From Sphingomonas sp. HF-S4 (GTDB lineage Bacteria; Pseudomonadota; Alphaproteobacteria; Sphingomonadales; Sphingomonadaceae): a stretch of 64,000 nt of DNA. The notes beneath the pieces were generated by a model. It was not told the DNA's origin and searched no databases. It worked only from the letters and a program-made list of their open reading frames with translations. This document shows, one piece after another, positions 7,682-14,483 of the stretch; the stretch's first letter is position 1; each line of letters opens with the position of its first letter. The translations under genes were made by a program, and so were the position numbers. The DNA lies in contig NZ_JAWJEJ010000001.1 of the NCBI RefSeq assembly GCF_032911445.1, positions 1,922,001 to 1,986,000 on the forward strand, in the 5' to 3' direction.

Positions 7682-8350
7682 ATGGGTATCTTCTCGCGAA
7701 CCCGCGATATCATCGCCGCCAACGTCACCGACCTTCTCGACAAGGCCGAGGACCCGGCCAAGATGATCCGCATGATCATCCTCGAGATGGAAGAGACGCT
7801 GGTCGAGGTTCGCGCCTCCGCTGCCCGCACCATCGCCGACCAGAAGGAAATGCGCCGCCACATCGCCAAGCTCGACAAGCTCCAGGAGAGCTGGACCGAG
7901 AAGGCCGAGCTGGCGCTGAGCAAAGGCCGCGAGGACCTCGCCAAGGCCGCCCTGGTCGAGAAGCAGAAGGCTGCGGACATGTGCGACCAGCTCAGCCAGG
8001 AGATCGGCGTGCTCGACGAGGCGCTCAAGGCTTCGGAAGAGGACATCACCAAGCTCCAGAACAAGCTGCGCGAGGCACGGGTTCGCCAGAACTCGGTGGT
8101 CGCCCGGCTGGAGAGCGCGAACAACCGCACCCGCTTGCGCGAGATGACCAACGGGTCGAAGATGCAGGACGCCTTCTCGCGCTTCGATGTCCTCGAACGC
8201 CGGGTCGATTTCGCCGAGGGCCGCGCCGATGCGGCAGGCCTGGGCGCTGCGCCCAAGACGCTCGAGGAGGAGATCGCCGAGCTGCGCTCGTCCGAGAAGG
8301 TCGATGCCGAGCTCGAAGCGCTGAAGGCGCGGCTGAACAAGGGAGCGTAA
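7682..8350 (+). CDS. pspA: Phage shock protein A (PspA/IM30)
   Basis: The 222-residue protein is a long coiled coil starting MGIFSRTRDIIAANVTDLLD, the typical amphipathic PspA membrane-binding helix. DPAKMIRMIILEMEE follows, then heptad-rich helices to the C-terminus. PspA is an ESCRT-III-like peripheral inner-membrane protein that stabilises damaged membranes and also inhibits PspF. Length and domain order are normal. It is expressed from the sigma-54 promoter at 7396 and followed closely by pspB. Confidence 0.96.
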   Translation: MGIFSRTRDIIAANVTDLLDKAEDPAKMIRMIILEMEETLVEVRASAARTIADQKEMRRHIAKLDKLQESWTEKAELALSKGREDLAKAALVEKQKAADMCDQLSQEIGVLDEALKASEEDITKLQNKLREARVRQNSVVARLESANNRTRLREMTNGSKMQDAFSRFDVLERRVDFAEGRADAAGLGAAPKTLEEEIAELRSSEKVDAELEALKARLNKGA

Positions 8351-8353
8351 GCG

Positions 8354-8626
8354 ATGGAAGAGGTTTTCCTGCCCATCGTCATCGTCGGGATCCTGTTCGT
8401 CGGACTTCCCTGGGTGATCATGCACTATATCACCCGGTGGAAGACCGCCGCGACGATCACCGGCGAGGACGAGAAGCTCCTCGACGAGCTCTACTACACC
8501 GCCAAGCAGCTCGAAGAGCGCCTGCTCACCGTCGAACGCATCATCGCCGCCGACAACCCCGATTTCCGCCCGCTCTCGGCCTCGCGCTCGGAGCAGAGCC
8601 CCTTCGATATCTCGAGGAGGAACTGA
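8354..8626 (+). CDS. pspB: Phage shock protein B
   Basis: The 90-residue protein has one N-terminal transmembrane helix (about residues 4-26) and a cytosolic helical tail. The tail contains LDELYYTAKQLEERLLTVERII, here noted as positions 42-63, which is the PspB coiled coil. PspB works with PspC at the inner membrane to relay stress to PspA/PspF. It starts 3 nt after the pspA stop. Its tail motif VERIIAAD recurs in the downstream paralogues, so this gene is the likely template for the expansion that follows. Confidence 0.93.
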   Translation: MEEVFLPIVIVGILFVGLPWVIMHYITRWKTAATITGEDEKLLDELYYTAKQLEERLLTVERIIAADNPDFRPLSASRSEQSPFDISRRN

Positions 8627-8627
8627 G

Positions 8628-9002
8628 ATGTCCGCCCGTACGAAATTCTATCTCGACAAGCAGAATTCCAAGGTTCTCGGGGTCTGCTCCGGCCTTGCCG
8701 ACTATACCGGCATCGAGGCGATCTGGCTCCGGGTGGGCATGGTCTTCCTGGCCTTCGCGACCAGCGGCACGTCGATCTTCATCTACTTCCTGATCGCGTG
8801 GCTCGCACCGACCAAGCCAGCCGGGCTGTACCAGGGGCCGGAGGAAGCGAAGTTCTGGCAGGGCGTCCGCTCGAACCCGAGCCGCTCGACCGCGCAGGTC
8901 CGCTCGACCTTCCGCGACATCGATCGCCGGCTCGCCGACATCGAGATGTACTATACGAGCCGCAACACCCGGCTCGCCGACGAGATCGACAGCCTCCGCT
9001 GA
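8628..9002 (+). CDS. pspC: Phage shock protein C (PspC domain)
   Basis: The 124-residue protein has a PspC core: a polar lead KFYLDKQNSKVLGVCSGLADY, here described as positions 5-25, followed by a hydrophobic segment around residues 35-65 ending LIAWLAPTKP. The C-terminal extension holds RRLADIEMYYTSRN and ends ADEIDSLR. That tail resembles the ends of the PspB-like proteins downstream (for example ADEIDKLRD), hinting at a shared helical module. It starts one base after the pspB stop. Confidence 0.92.
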   Translation: MSARTKFYLDKQNSKVLGVCSGLADYTGIEAIWLRVGMVFLAFATSGTSIFIYFLIAWLAPTKPAGLYQGPEEAKFWQGVRSNPSRSTAQVRSTFRDIDRRLADIEMYYTSRNTRLADEIDSLR

Positions 9003-9031
9003 GGCGGGGCTGTCAACAGGGAGGAAAGACC

Positions 9032-9322
9032 ATGAACTGGGGTGGACCAGGCTTCGTCCTCGCGATCATCGCGATGTCGACCATCGGCTGGGTGATCAAC
9101 AACTGGATCCGCGCCAAGCACGGCTATCCGGTGGAGAATGAGTGGAAGGGCGTGAGCCACAAGGGCGATCCCGCCGCCGACCGCAAGATCGAGCTGCTCT
9201 CCACGGAGAATGCGCGCCTCACCGGCCAGATCTCGCGGCTCGAGGAGCGGATCGCAGTCCTCGAGAGGATCGCCACCGATCCCGCCGAGCGCACTGCCCG
9301 CGCCATCGACGCGCTGCGCTGA
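9032..9322 (+). CDS. PspB-like membrane protein, paralogue 1
   Basis: The 96-residue product starts at an ATG preceded by GGGAGGAAAG. It has an N-terminal transmembrane helix (GFVLAIIAMSTIGWVI), a basic turn with the motif RAKHGYPVENEW, then a coiled coil LEERIAVLERIATD and an end AIDALR. The layout is that of PspB, and the LERI-x-TD block matches the neighbours. It belongs to the psp operon, 29 nt after pspC. A regulatory or membrane-scaffold role beside PspB/PspC is inferred from position and similarity only. Confidence 0.8.
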   Translation: MNWGGPGFVLAIIAMSTIGWVINNWIRAKHGYPVENEWKGVSHKGDPAADRKIELLSTENARLTGQISRLEERIAVLERIATDPAERTARAIDALR

Positions 9323-9345
9323 GCGCCAGGACAAGGAATAGAAGA

Positions 9346-9669
9346 ATGGTCGACAAACTTCCCTTCATCCAGGAAATCTTCCCGATGATCGCGGTGATCG
9401 TGGCCTTAGCAATCGGCGGATGGGTGATCACCACCTGGCTGCGCATCAAGAACGGCTATCCGCTAGACGGCAGCTGGGGCCAGGCGCTCTACCCCAAGCA
9501 CAATGACGAGACGATCGAGCGGGTGAAGCTGCTCAGCCAGGAAAACGCCCAGCTCCGCGCCGAGCTCGGATCGATCAAGGACCGGCTGGCGAACGTCGAG
9601 CGCATCGTCACCGACAGCGCGCACAGCCTCGACCGCGAGATCGAGCAGTTGCGCGGCAAGAGCAACTGA
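9346..9669 (+). CDS. PspB-like membrane protein, paralogue 2
   Basis: The 107-residue protein shares the plan of paralogue 1: one transmembrane helix (FPMIAVIVALAIGGWVITTW), then RIKNGYPLDGSWGQ, which parallels RAKHGYPVENEW in the preceding gene. A coiled coil with DRLANVERIVTDS follows, and the end DREIEQLRGK. The paired KxGYP and VERIVTD motifs argue for tandem duplication. The gene follows 23 nt after its neighbour in the psp operon. Function is unknown; a PspB-like adaptor is the best guess. Confidence 0.8.
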   Translation: MVDKLPFIQEIFPMIAVIVALAIGGWVITTWLRIKNGYPLDGSWGQALYPKHNDETIERVKLLSQENAQLRAELGSIKDRLANVERIVTDSAHSLDREIEQLRGKSN

Positions 9670-9679
9670 GGAGATTTCC

Positions 9680-9946
9680 ATGATCAACCCCCTGCTCATC
9701 CCGATCCTCGGCATCTCCTGCGGGCTGCTGGCGATCCTCGGCGGTGTCTTCGTCAAGCCTTGGTTCCGGCTCAAGGAGCGTCAGATGGAGATCGAGTCGC
9801 AGATGGTTGCCGAAAAGGCCGCGCAATACGCCGCCCAGACCGAGCGGCTCGAGCAGCGGGTCCGGGTTCTCGAACGGATCGTGACCGACCGCGGCATCGC
9901 CGTTGCGGATGAAATCGACAAGCTGCGCGACGCGCCGCTCAACTAA
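9680..9946 (+). CDS. PspB-like membrane protein, paralogue 3
   Basis: The 88-residue product has a short hydrophobic N-terminus (LLIPILGISCGLLAILGGVF), then a basic stretch and a coiled coil containing LEQRVRVLERIVTD and ADEIDKLRD. The last block closely matches the C-terminus of PspC (ADEIDSLR). A GAGGAG ribosome-binding site precedes the ATG, and the gene lies 10 nt after paralogue 2. It is called a PspB-like family member from this shared layout; no enzyme motif is visible. Confidence 0.8.
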   Translation: MINPLLIPILGISCGLLAILGGVFVKPWFRLKERQMEIESQMVAEKAAQYAAQTERLEQRVRVLERIVTDRGIAVADEIDKLRDAPLN

Positions 9947-9984
9947 ACCGCCCGCTTCGGCGCGGCTTACTCAAGGACCACAAA

Positions 9985-10110
9985 ATGATCATCGTCGTGT
10001 TCGCAGTGCTGACGGCACTGTGCGGGGGAGCTATTGCCCTTGCCGAAGTCCGAGACCGTCCGGTTCGCCGCGCGGAAAAGCTTGCCCGGGAACAGCAGCT
10101 GGGCGCCTGA
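9985..10110 (+). CDS. 41-residue single-helix membrane peptide in the psp operon
   Basis: The frame begins MIIVVFAVLTALCGGAIALAE at positions 1-21, giving one membrane helix, and ends in a basic tail RRAEKLAREQQLGA. CAAGGACC precedes the ATG as a ribosome-binding site. It sits between two PspB-like genes on the same strand. It could be a stripped-down PspB-like peptide that kept only the membrane helix and a stub of coiled coil, or an independent small protein. Confidence 0.6.
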   Translation: MIIVVFAVLTALCGGAIALAEVRDRPVRRAEKLAREQQLGA

Positions 10111-10134
10111 TGGCACCCCACAAGGAGTAAAGTG

Positions 10135-10410
10135 ATGAACCCGTTCGAAATGGTTGTCGCAATCATCGTCATCGTCACGATCGGCAGCGTCATCAAGGCG
10201 CGGCTGGGCATCCACAAGGACAGCAATGGCAACGAGCGCTACCACGGCGCCGACCCGGTTGCCGCCGCCGACGCCGCCAGGCTCCGCGACGAGGTCCGCG
10301 CCCTCAAGGAGCGCGTCCAGGTCCTCGAGCGGGTCATCACCGACAGCGAGACCACCAGCCTGCGCCTCGACCGCGAGATCGAAGCGCTGCGCGACAAGCA
10401 AAACCCCTGA
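10135..10410 (+). CDS. PspB-like membrane protein, paralogue 4
   Basis: The 91-residue product begins with a membrane helix (MVVAIIVIVTIGSVIKA), then a polar link and a coiled coil with LKERVQVLERVITDS and DREIEALRDK. This mirrors paralogues 2 and 3. AAGGAG lies 7 nt before the ATG at 10135, which is preferred over the adjacent GTG at 10132. It is another member of the tandem family in the psp operon. Confidence 0.8.
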   Translation: MNPFEMVVAIIVIVTIGSVIKARLGIHKDSNGNERYHGADPVAAADAARLRDEVRALKERVQVLERVITDSETTSLRLDREIEALRDKQNP

Positions 10411-10425
10411 TCAGGGAGCAAGCAC

Positions 10426-10674
10426 ATGACCGTCGATCCCAATCTCTACATCACGCTCTCGGCCTCGGGCCTCGCCGGACTGGCGATGGTGACCGCGGCG
10501 GGGCTCTCGGGCTGGCGCGGCTGGCTGGCGCTCAAGCGCGAGCAACTCGCCCAGCAGCACGGCGCTTCGCCCGGCGAGCCGGCCATGCCCTCCGCCGCCT
10601 CGCGCATCGAAGTCGCCGACCTCAAGGAACGCATCCGCAAGCTCGAGGCGATCGCCGCCGGGGTGGACCTCTAG
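10426..10674 (+). CDS. PspB-like membrane protein, paralogue 5 (degenerate tail)
   Basis: The 82-residue product has a hydrophobic N-terminus (LYITLSASGLAGLAMVTAAG) followed by WRGWLALKREQLAQQ and a shortened coiled coil DLKERIRKLEAIAAGVDL. The LKER-x2-KLEAI block matches the LEERI-x2-LERI block of its neighbours but lacks the final helix. It is the last recognisable gene of the array, 25 nt before sufE. The 15-nt intergenic spacing from paralogue 4 supports cotranscription. Confidence 0.75.
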   Translation: MTVDPNLYITLSASGLAGLAMVTAAGLSGWRGWLALKREQLAQQHGASPGEPAMPSAASRIEVADLKERIRKLEAIAAGVDL

Positions 10675-10699
10675 GGTTCACCCGGCTAGCGGGTCGGCC

Positions 10700-11107
10700 A
10701 TGACCAGCCTGGCCGACCTCCGCGACGAATATGAATTCCTCGACGCCGACGACCGATACCGCCTGCTGATCGACCTGGGGCGCGCGCTCGAGCCGATGCC
10801 CGAGCCCTTGAAGACCGACGCCACGCTCGTCCGCGGCTGCTCCGCCGCCGTCTGGGTCTATCCGACCCGCAGCGACGACGGCACGCTCCACCTCCTCGCC
10901 GATTCGAACGCGGCGATCACCAAGGGCATCATCGCGCTGGTGCTGCTGACGGTGCAGGATCGCAGCCCCGCCGAGATCCGGTCGACCGACATCGAAGCCG
11001 CGCTCGCGCCGTTCGACCTCAAGAACCAGCTCAGCTCGAACCGCACCCAGGGCATCCCCAACATGATCGCCCTGATCCGCGACACCGCCGCGCGCTACGC
11101 CGAGTGA
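10700..11107 (+). CDS. sufE: SufE family Fe-S cluster sulfur acceptor
   Basis: The 135-residue protein starts with LADLRDEYEFLDADDRYRLL and contains VRGCSAAVWV near residue 46, with the acceptor cysteine in the SufE position. The end holds GIPNMIALIRDTA. SufE takes persulfide sulfur from a SufS-type cysteine desulfurase and passes it to the assembly scaffold. No suf operon surrounds it, so it acts in trans. Its 25-nt distance from the psp array could allow read-through. It converges on the ferredoxin gene at 11111. Confidence 0.92.
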   Translation: MTSLADLRDEYEFLDADDRYRLLIDLGRALEPMPEPLKTDATLVRGCSAAVWVYPTRSDDGTLHLLADSNAAITKGIIALVLLTVQDRSPAEIRSTDIEAALAPFDLKNQLSSNRTQGIPNMIALIRDTAARYAE

Positions 11108-11110
11108 CGA

Positions 11111-11443
11111 TCAGACCGCCCTGTCCCCGTTGGAAGCAAGCCCCAGCTCTGCCGCCACCCCGTCGAGATCCGCCCCCTCGGGCACCAGCAGCCATTCACG
11201 CGCCTGCGCGCCGTTGACCACCGTCACCGCGCCGCGCGGACACACGCCGAGGCACTTGACCTCGACGATCCCCGCCGCGCCCTTGCGGCCCTTCTTCAAT
11301 CCGAGATGTTTGCGGAGCGCCTTGGCGAGCGGCGCCTTGCCCTTGGGCCCGAACCCGCCGTCGAGTTTCTTCGAGCATTTCGCGCAGACCAGGACGGCGT
11401 TCGACCAGTTGGAGCGCACCGAAGCCTTCAATCGGGCTTCCAC
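11111..11443 (-). CDS. Thioredoxin-like [2Fe-2S] ferredoxin family protein
   Basis: The 110-residue product has VCAKCSKK near residue 20 and KCLGVCPRGAVTVV near residue 65. The two cysteine pairs have the spacing of thioredoxin-fold 2Fe-2S ferredoxins, with a basic stretch between them. The fold class is fairly safe; the redox partner is unknown. It overlaps the end of the upstream J-domain gene by 16 bp on the same strand, so the two are probably cotranscribed. Confidence 0.8.
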   Translation of the reverse strand: MEARLKASVRSNWSNAVLVCAKCSKKLDGGFGPKGKAPLAKALRKHLGLKKGRKGAAGIVEVKCLGVCPRGAVTVVNGAQAREWLLVPEGADLDGVAAELGLASNGDRAV

Positions 11444-11964
11444 GTCCGCCGCTCCTCGGCGGCCTTGAGCACTTCATACGCAGCCTGGATCGCCTGGAAG
11501 CGCTTGGCCGCCTCGGCGTCGCCGGGCTTCACGTCGGGATGATTGGACTTGGCCAGCCGACGCCAGGCCATCCGCACCGCGTCGAAGTCGGCATCGACCT
11601 CGAGGTCGAGCACTTCGAGCGCACGCATCTCGTCGCGCGAGCGGGTGCCGTCGCCCGGCCCCGCCCAGCCATTATGCTTCGATTCGGCGAACCCGCCCGC
11701 GTCGCGCCGCTCGTCGGCCTCGCGCTGCGCGGCCTCCTCGGCGGTCAGTCCCTCGAAATAATTCCAGTTGCGATTGTACTCGCCCGCATGAGTCTCGCAG
11801 AAATACCAGCGATCGGGGCTGTTGGGCGATTTGGGCGCAGGGCGATCGCCCGGCTCCTCGCAGCCGTGCCGGTCGCACAGCCGCACCTGCACGGCCTCGC
11901 GCTCGGCGCCATATTCGCGCCAGCGCGGGAAGCCCCAGTCGGAGGATCGTGTCGCACGTGCCAT
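11428..11964 (-). CDS. J-domain (DnaJ-like) protein
   Basis: From the ATG at 11964 the product is 178 residues. The N-terminal half holds a cysteine/histidine cluster (RLCDRHGCEEPG, WYFCETHAGEYN) that may bind metal. The C-terminal 65 residues form a J domain: ALEVLDLEVDADFDAVRMAW, about positions 112-131, then RRLAKSNHPDVKPGD with the essential HPD. J domains stimulate the ATPase of DnaK. The J domain is at the C-terminus, unlike DnaJ. An upstream GTG at 12000 would add a proline-rich leader and is less likely. It is followed by, and overlaps, the ferredoxin gene. Confidence 0.88.
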   Translation of the reverse strand: MARATRSSDWGFPRWREYGAEREAVQVRLCDRHGCEEPGDRPAPKSPNSPDRWYFCETHAGEYNRNWNYFEGLTAEEAAQREADERRDAGGFAESKHNGWAGPGDGTRSRDEMRALEVLDLEVDADFDAVRMAWRRLAKSNHPDVKPGDAEAAKRFQAIQAAYEVLKAAEERRTWKPD

Positions 11965-12026
11965 CGGTGCCAGATAGGGTGGCGGCGGCGCAAAGGCCAC
12001 CCCGCGCTCTTGCGGAGGGGAAAAAT

Positions 12027-12412
12027 GCCAGAGGGTCTATAAGCCGGGTTCTGTCCTCGCGCCGAAACGCGATGTGCGGCCATTCCTCTAGGCGACGGAT
12101 TGCTCCGCCGCTCAAGCAACCAACCCGGGCGACGGGCCGGAACCAGGCCCATATGCCGCCCCTATTCGGTCTTGCTCCCGGTGGGGTTTGCCATGCCGCT
12201 TCGGTTGCCCGTCGCGCGGTGCGCTCTTGCCGCACCCTTTCACCCTTGCCCTTACCCCGGAGCAAGTCCGGGGCAGCGAGCGGTCTGCTCTCTGTGGCAC
12301 TTTCCCTAAACCAGCAAGCTGGCTCGCCGGGCGTTACCCGGCACCGTGGTTCCGTGGAGCCCGGACTTTCCTCGCGTGCTTTCGCACCCGCGGCCGCCCG
12401 ACCCTCTGGCGG
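12027..12412 (-). ncRNA. rnpB: RNase P RNA, bacterial type A
   Basis: On the minus strand the universally conserved P4 region GAGGAAAGTCCGGGCTCC is present, along with the GGTGCCGGGTAACGCCCGGC stem and the 3' block AGAACCCGGCTTATAGACCC. The ends pair: GCCAGAGGGTC at the 5' side (12410-12400) with GACCCTCTGGC at the 3' side (12037-12027). A T-run follows the 3' end. The 5' boundary is set by the predicted promoter and may be off by a few bases. The ribozyme matures tRNA 5' ends together with RnpA. Confidence 0.95.
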
Positions 12413-12417
12413 CGACC

Positions 12418-12445
12418 GCTCTAGCGCAAACCCGGCGCGCCGCAA
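12418..12445 (-). promoter_or_regulatory. Candidate sigma-70 promoter of rnpB
   Basis: On the minus strand TTGCGG (complement of 12440-12445) and TAGAGC (complement of 12418-12423) are 16 nt apart. They would start transcription near 12412, right at the base of the RNase P RNA terminal helix. The elements are a fair, not perfect, match to -35/-10 boxes. Confidence 0.5.
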
Positions 12446-12451
12446 GGCCGA

Positions 12452-12793
12452 TCAGGCGGCGTCGCCCTCCGGCGAAGGCGCTTCGACCGGCTTGGCCGCT
12501 TCCTCGGGCATCGCCATGACTGTGCCGTAAGCCTCGACGTCGATCCGCCACAGCGGCTGGAGCGGCCCGGACGCAATCGCCGCGCGACGATAATCGGTCG
12601 ACACATTCAGCAGCTTCTCGGTCGCATTGACTCGTGCGGTACGATGCAGCGCGGCCGTCGCGTCGGCCACGCTCGGCAGATTGATCGACGCATTCGCATC
12701 GGGGCCGTTGCTGTCGCCGCGAACCACACCTGACAGCTTCACTCGGACGGGGCTGTATGTGGCGCCTGCCGGTCCTAGACCAGTATTGATCAT
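12452..12793 (-). CDS. Conserved-looking hypothetical protein, 113 residues
   Basis: The ATG at 12793 has a strong AAGGAGG six bases upstream, so the gene is very likely real. The product starts MINTGLGPAGATYSPVRVKL, has alternating polar/hydrophobic stretches suggesting beta structure (for example QPLWRIDVEAYGTVMAM) and ends in an acidic proline-rich tail. No signal peptide, membrane helix or catalytic motif is seen, and I do not recognise the family. The preceding 80 bp (12794-12873) hold an AT-richer stretch that may carry the promoter. Confidence 0.7.
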   Translation of the reverse strand: MINTGLGPAGATYSPVRVKLSGVVRGDSNGPDANASINLPSVADATAALHRTARVNATEKLLNVSTDYRRAAIASGPLQPLWRIDVEAYGTVMAMPEEAAKPVEAPSPEGDAA

Positions 12794-12873
12794 GGAAACC
12801 TCCTTGGCTCCCATAGATCATCCTATAATTTCATTTCGCTAACCGGACGTGAGTAACGCGCCGAAAACCATCA

Positions 12874-13575
12874 TCAGTCATCCCCCTGCGGCTTGGGCAG
12901 CAGCAGCGCGAGCAGGATGCAGCGGCATTCCATGTCGATCTCGCCGTCGATCATCTCGGGGCGGAAGCGCCGCTGGAACGCAGTCACCGCCGCAATCTCG
13001 TCGCGCACGTCATAGCCGAAGCGCTCGAGCGCGAGCATGAACCCGGCGTCGGGCCAGCCCGGATCGACCAGGTTCCTCGTCGGCCGCGGCAGCGCCAGCC
13101 GCAGCCGCGCCAGCGCATGCCAGTTGAACAGCTCGCCCGGATCCTGCTTGCGCGCGGGCGCCACGTCCGAATGGCCGACGACATTGCCGCGGGTGATGCC
13201 GTGGCGCTCCTTGATGTCGGCGACCAGCGGGATCAGTGCGCCCATCTGTGCCTCGGGAAACGGGCGATAGCCGAATTCGTGGCCGGGATTGACGATCTCG
13301 ATCCCGATCGACGCCGAATTGATGTCGGTCACCCCGCGCCAGTGCGACCGCCCGGCGTGCCAGGCGCGGTGCCGCTCGTCGACCAGTTTGAGGATCGTAC
13401 CGTCTTCATCGACCAGATAGTGCGCCGAGACCTTGGCCTCGGGATCGCGCAGCCGGTCGATCGCCGCCTTGCCGCTCTCCATGCCGGTATAATGGAGCAC
13501 GATCATCGATACGGGCAGTTCGCGCGCATCGAAATTGGGCGACGGCGCGTCGTTGATGGAAAGGCCGCTGGTCAT
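12874..13575 (-). CDS. N-acetylmuramoyl-L-alanine amidase (AmpD-like, Amidase_2)
   Basis: This 233-residue amidase cleaves the lactyl-L-Ala bond of muropeptides. The zinc ligand histidines are visible in MIVLHYTGM (about residue 26), in RHRAWHAG, and in VVGHSDVAPARKQDPG. IGIEIVNPG is the family core. A C-terminal helical segment after LVDPGW resembles a peptidoglycan-binding domain. No signal peptide is present, so it is probably a cytoplasmic recycling enzyme like AmpD/AmiD. It lies 44 bp downstream of cheR on the same strand. Two AmpC-fold hydrolases lie further along, but no AmpR gene. Confidence 0.9.
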   Translation of the reverse strand: MTSGLSINDAPSPNFDARELPVSMIVLHYTGMESGKAAIDRLRDPEAKVSAHYLVDEDGTILKLVDERHRAWHAGRSHWRGVTDINSASIGIEIVNPGHEFGYRPFPEAQMGALIPLVADIKERHGITRGNVVGHSDVAPARKQDPGELFNWHALARLRLALPRPTRNLVDPGWPDAGFMLALERFGYDVRDEIAAVTAFQRRFRPEMIDGEIDMECRCILLALLLPKPQGDD

Positions 13576-13619
13576 CGCGAGCAACCGTACGAGCCCGTGA
13601 CCGCGCCCGGCAAGACCCT

Positions 13620-14483
13620 TCAGCCGAACGCGGCGCGCTGTGCCGGCACGGCCTCGACCGCGCGATAGAAGCCGCGGAACTTGTCGCACGGCTTGAAGCG
13701 ATCGGTCAGCCCGATCACCGTCTCGCCCGCGCCGAGCACGAGCAGCCCGCCCGGCCGCACTGCCGCAGCGAGGATGTCGAACACGTCGCGGCGCACGTCC
13801 TGCGAGAAATAGAGCATGACGTTGCGGCACAGCACCACGTCGAACTTGCCGGCGGGCGGCGCATCGGCGGTGAGGTTGTGCTGGCGGAACTGGATGCGGC
13901 GCAGCAGCTCGGGCCTGGCGACCCAGTCGCCTCCCGCGCCATCGAACCAGGTCATCATCCGGCGGACGGGAAGCCCGCGCTGGATCTCGAACTGCGAATA
14001 GCGGCCGGCGCGCGCACGCGCGAGCGCGGTGGGGGAGACATCGGTCGCAACGATCTCGGGCGCGCTCGGCCCCTCGCCCATGCCCTTCTCGTCGAACAGC
14101 ATCGCGAGGCTGAGCGGCTCCTGGCCCGTCGAGCAGCCCGACGACCACAAGCGGATCTTCCGCCCGGGCGCCTCGGCCTGGAATGCCTGGGTGGCCTCGG
14201 CGATCATGTCGAGCACCGCAGCGTCGCGGAAGAAGCTCGTCTCTTGGTTCAACAGCGCATCCACGACCTGATCCCCTAAATCCCCGGTCCGCGTCGCCAC
14301 CAGCTGGGCGACGAGCTGGTCGAGCGAGGCGAGCCCCCTCTCGCGCAGCAGCGGCTTGAGCGCGGTCTCGATCCGCCACGCCCGGTTGGCAGCGATCTGC
14401 TGCCCGGTGCGCTGCTCGAGCAGCGCCGATATCATGTTCATCGCGCCCGACTTGGTCGGTGCGACGGCGCTGGGAAAGTGCAT
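13620..14483 (-). CDS. cheR: Chemotaxis protein methyltransferase CheR
   Basis: The 287-residue enzyme methylates glutamates of chemoreceptors with SAM. Visible features are the N-terminal helical domain ending NQETSFFRD, the SAM motif SSGCSTGQEPLSLAM, IVATDVSPTALARA and the late FDVVLCRNVMLYF motif. Its ATG overlaps the cheB stop as TGATG, so it is translated from the che operon. It is the last chemotaxis gene before the amidase. Confidence 0.95.
   Translation of the reverse strand: MHFPSAVAPTKSGAMNMISALLEQRTGQQIAANRAWRIETALKPLLRERGLASLDQLVAQLVATRTGDLGDQVVDALLNQETSFFRDAAVLDMIAEATQAFQAEAPGRKIRLWSSGCSTGQEPLSLAMLFDEKGMGEGPSAPEIVATDVSPTALARARAGRYSQFEIQRGLPVRRMMTWFDGAGGDWVARPELLRRIQFRQHNLTADAPPAGKFDVVLCRNVMLYFSQDVRRDVFDILAAAVRPGGLLVLGAGETVIGLTDRFKPCDKFRGFYRAVEAVPAQRAAFG

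Noticed and set aside
9985-10674. Possible tandem DNA repeats underlying the small psp genes
   Set aside because: Similarity is visible at protein level in short blocks only. No direct DNA repeat longer than about 12 bp was seen, so these are old paralogues rather than a repeat array.
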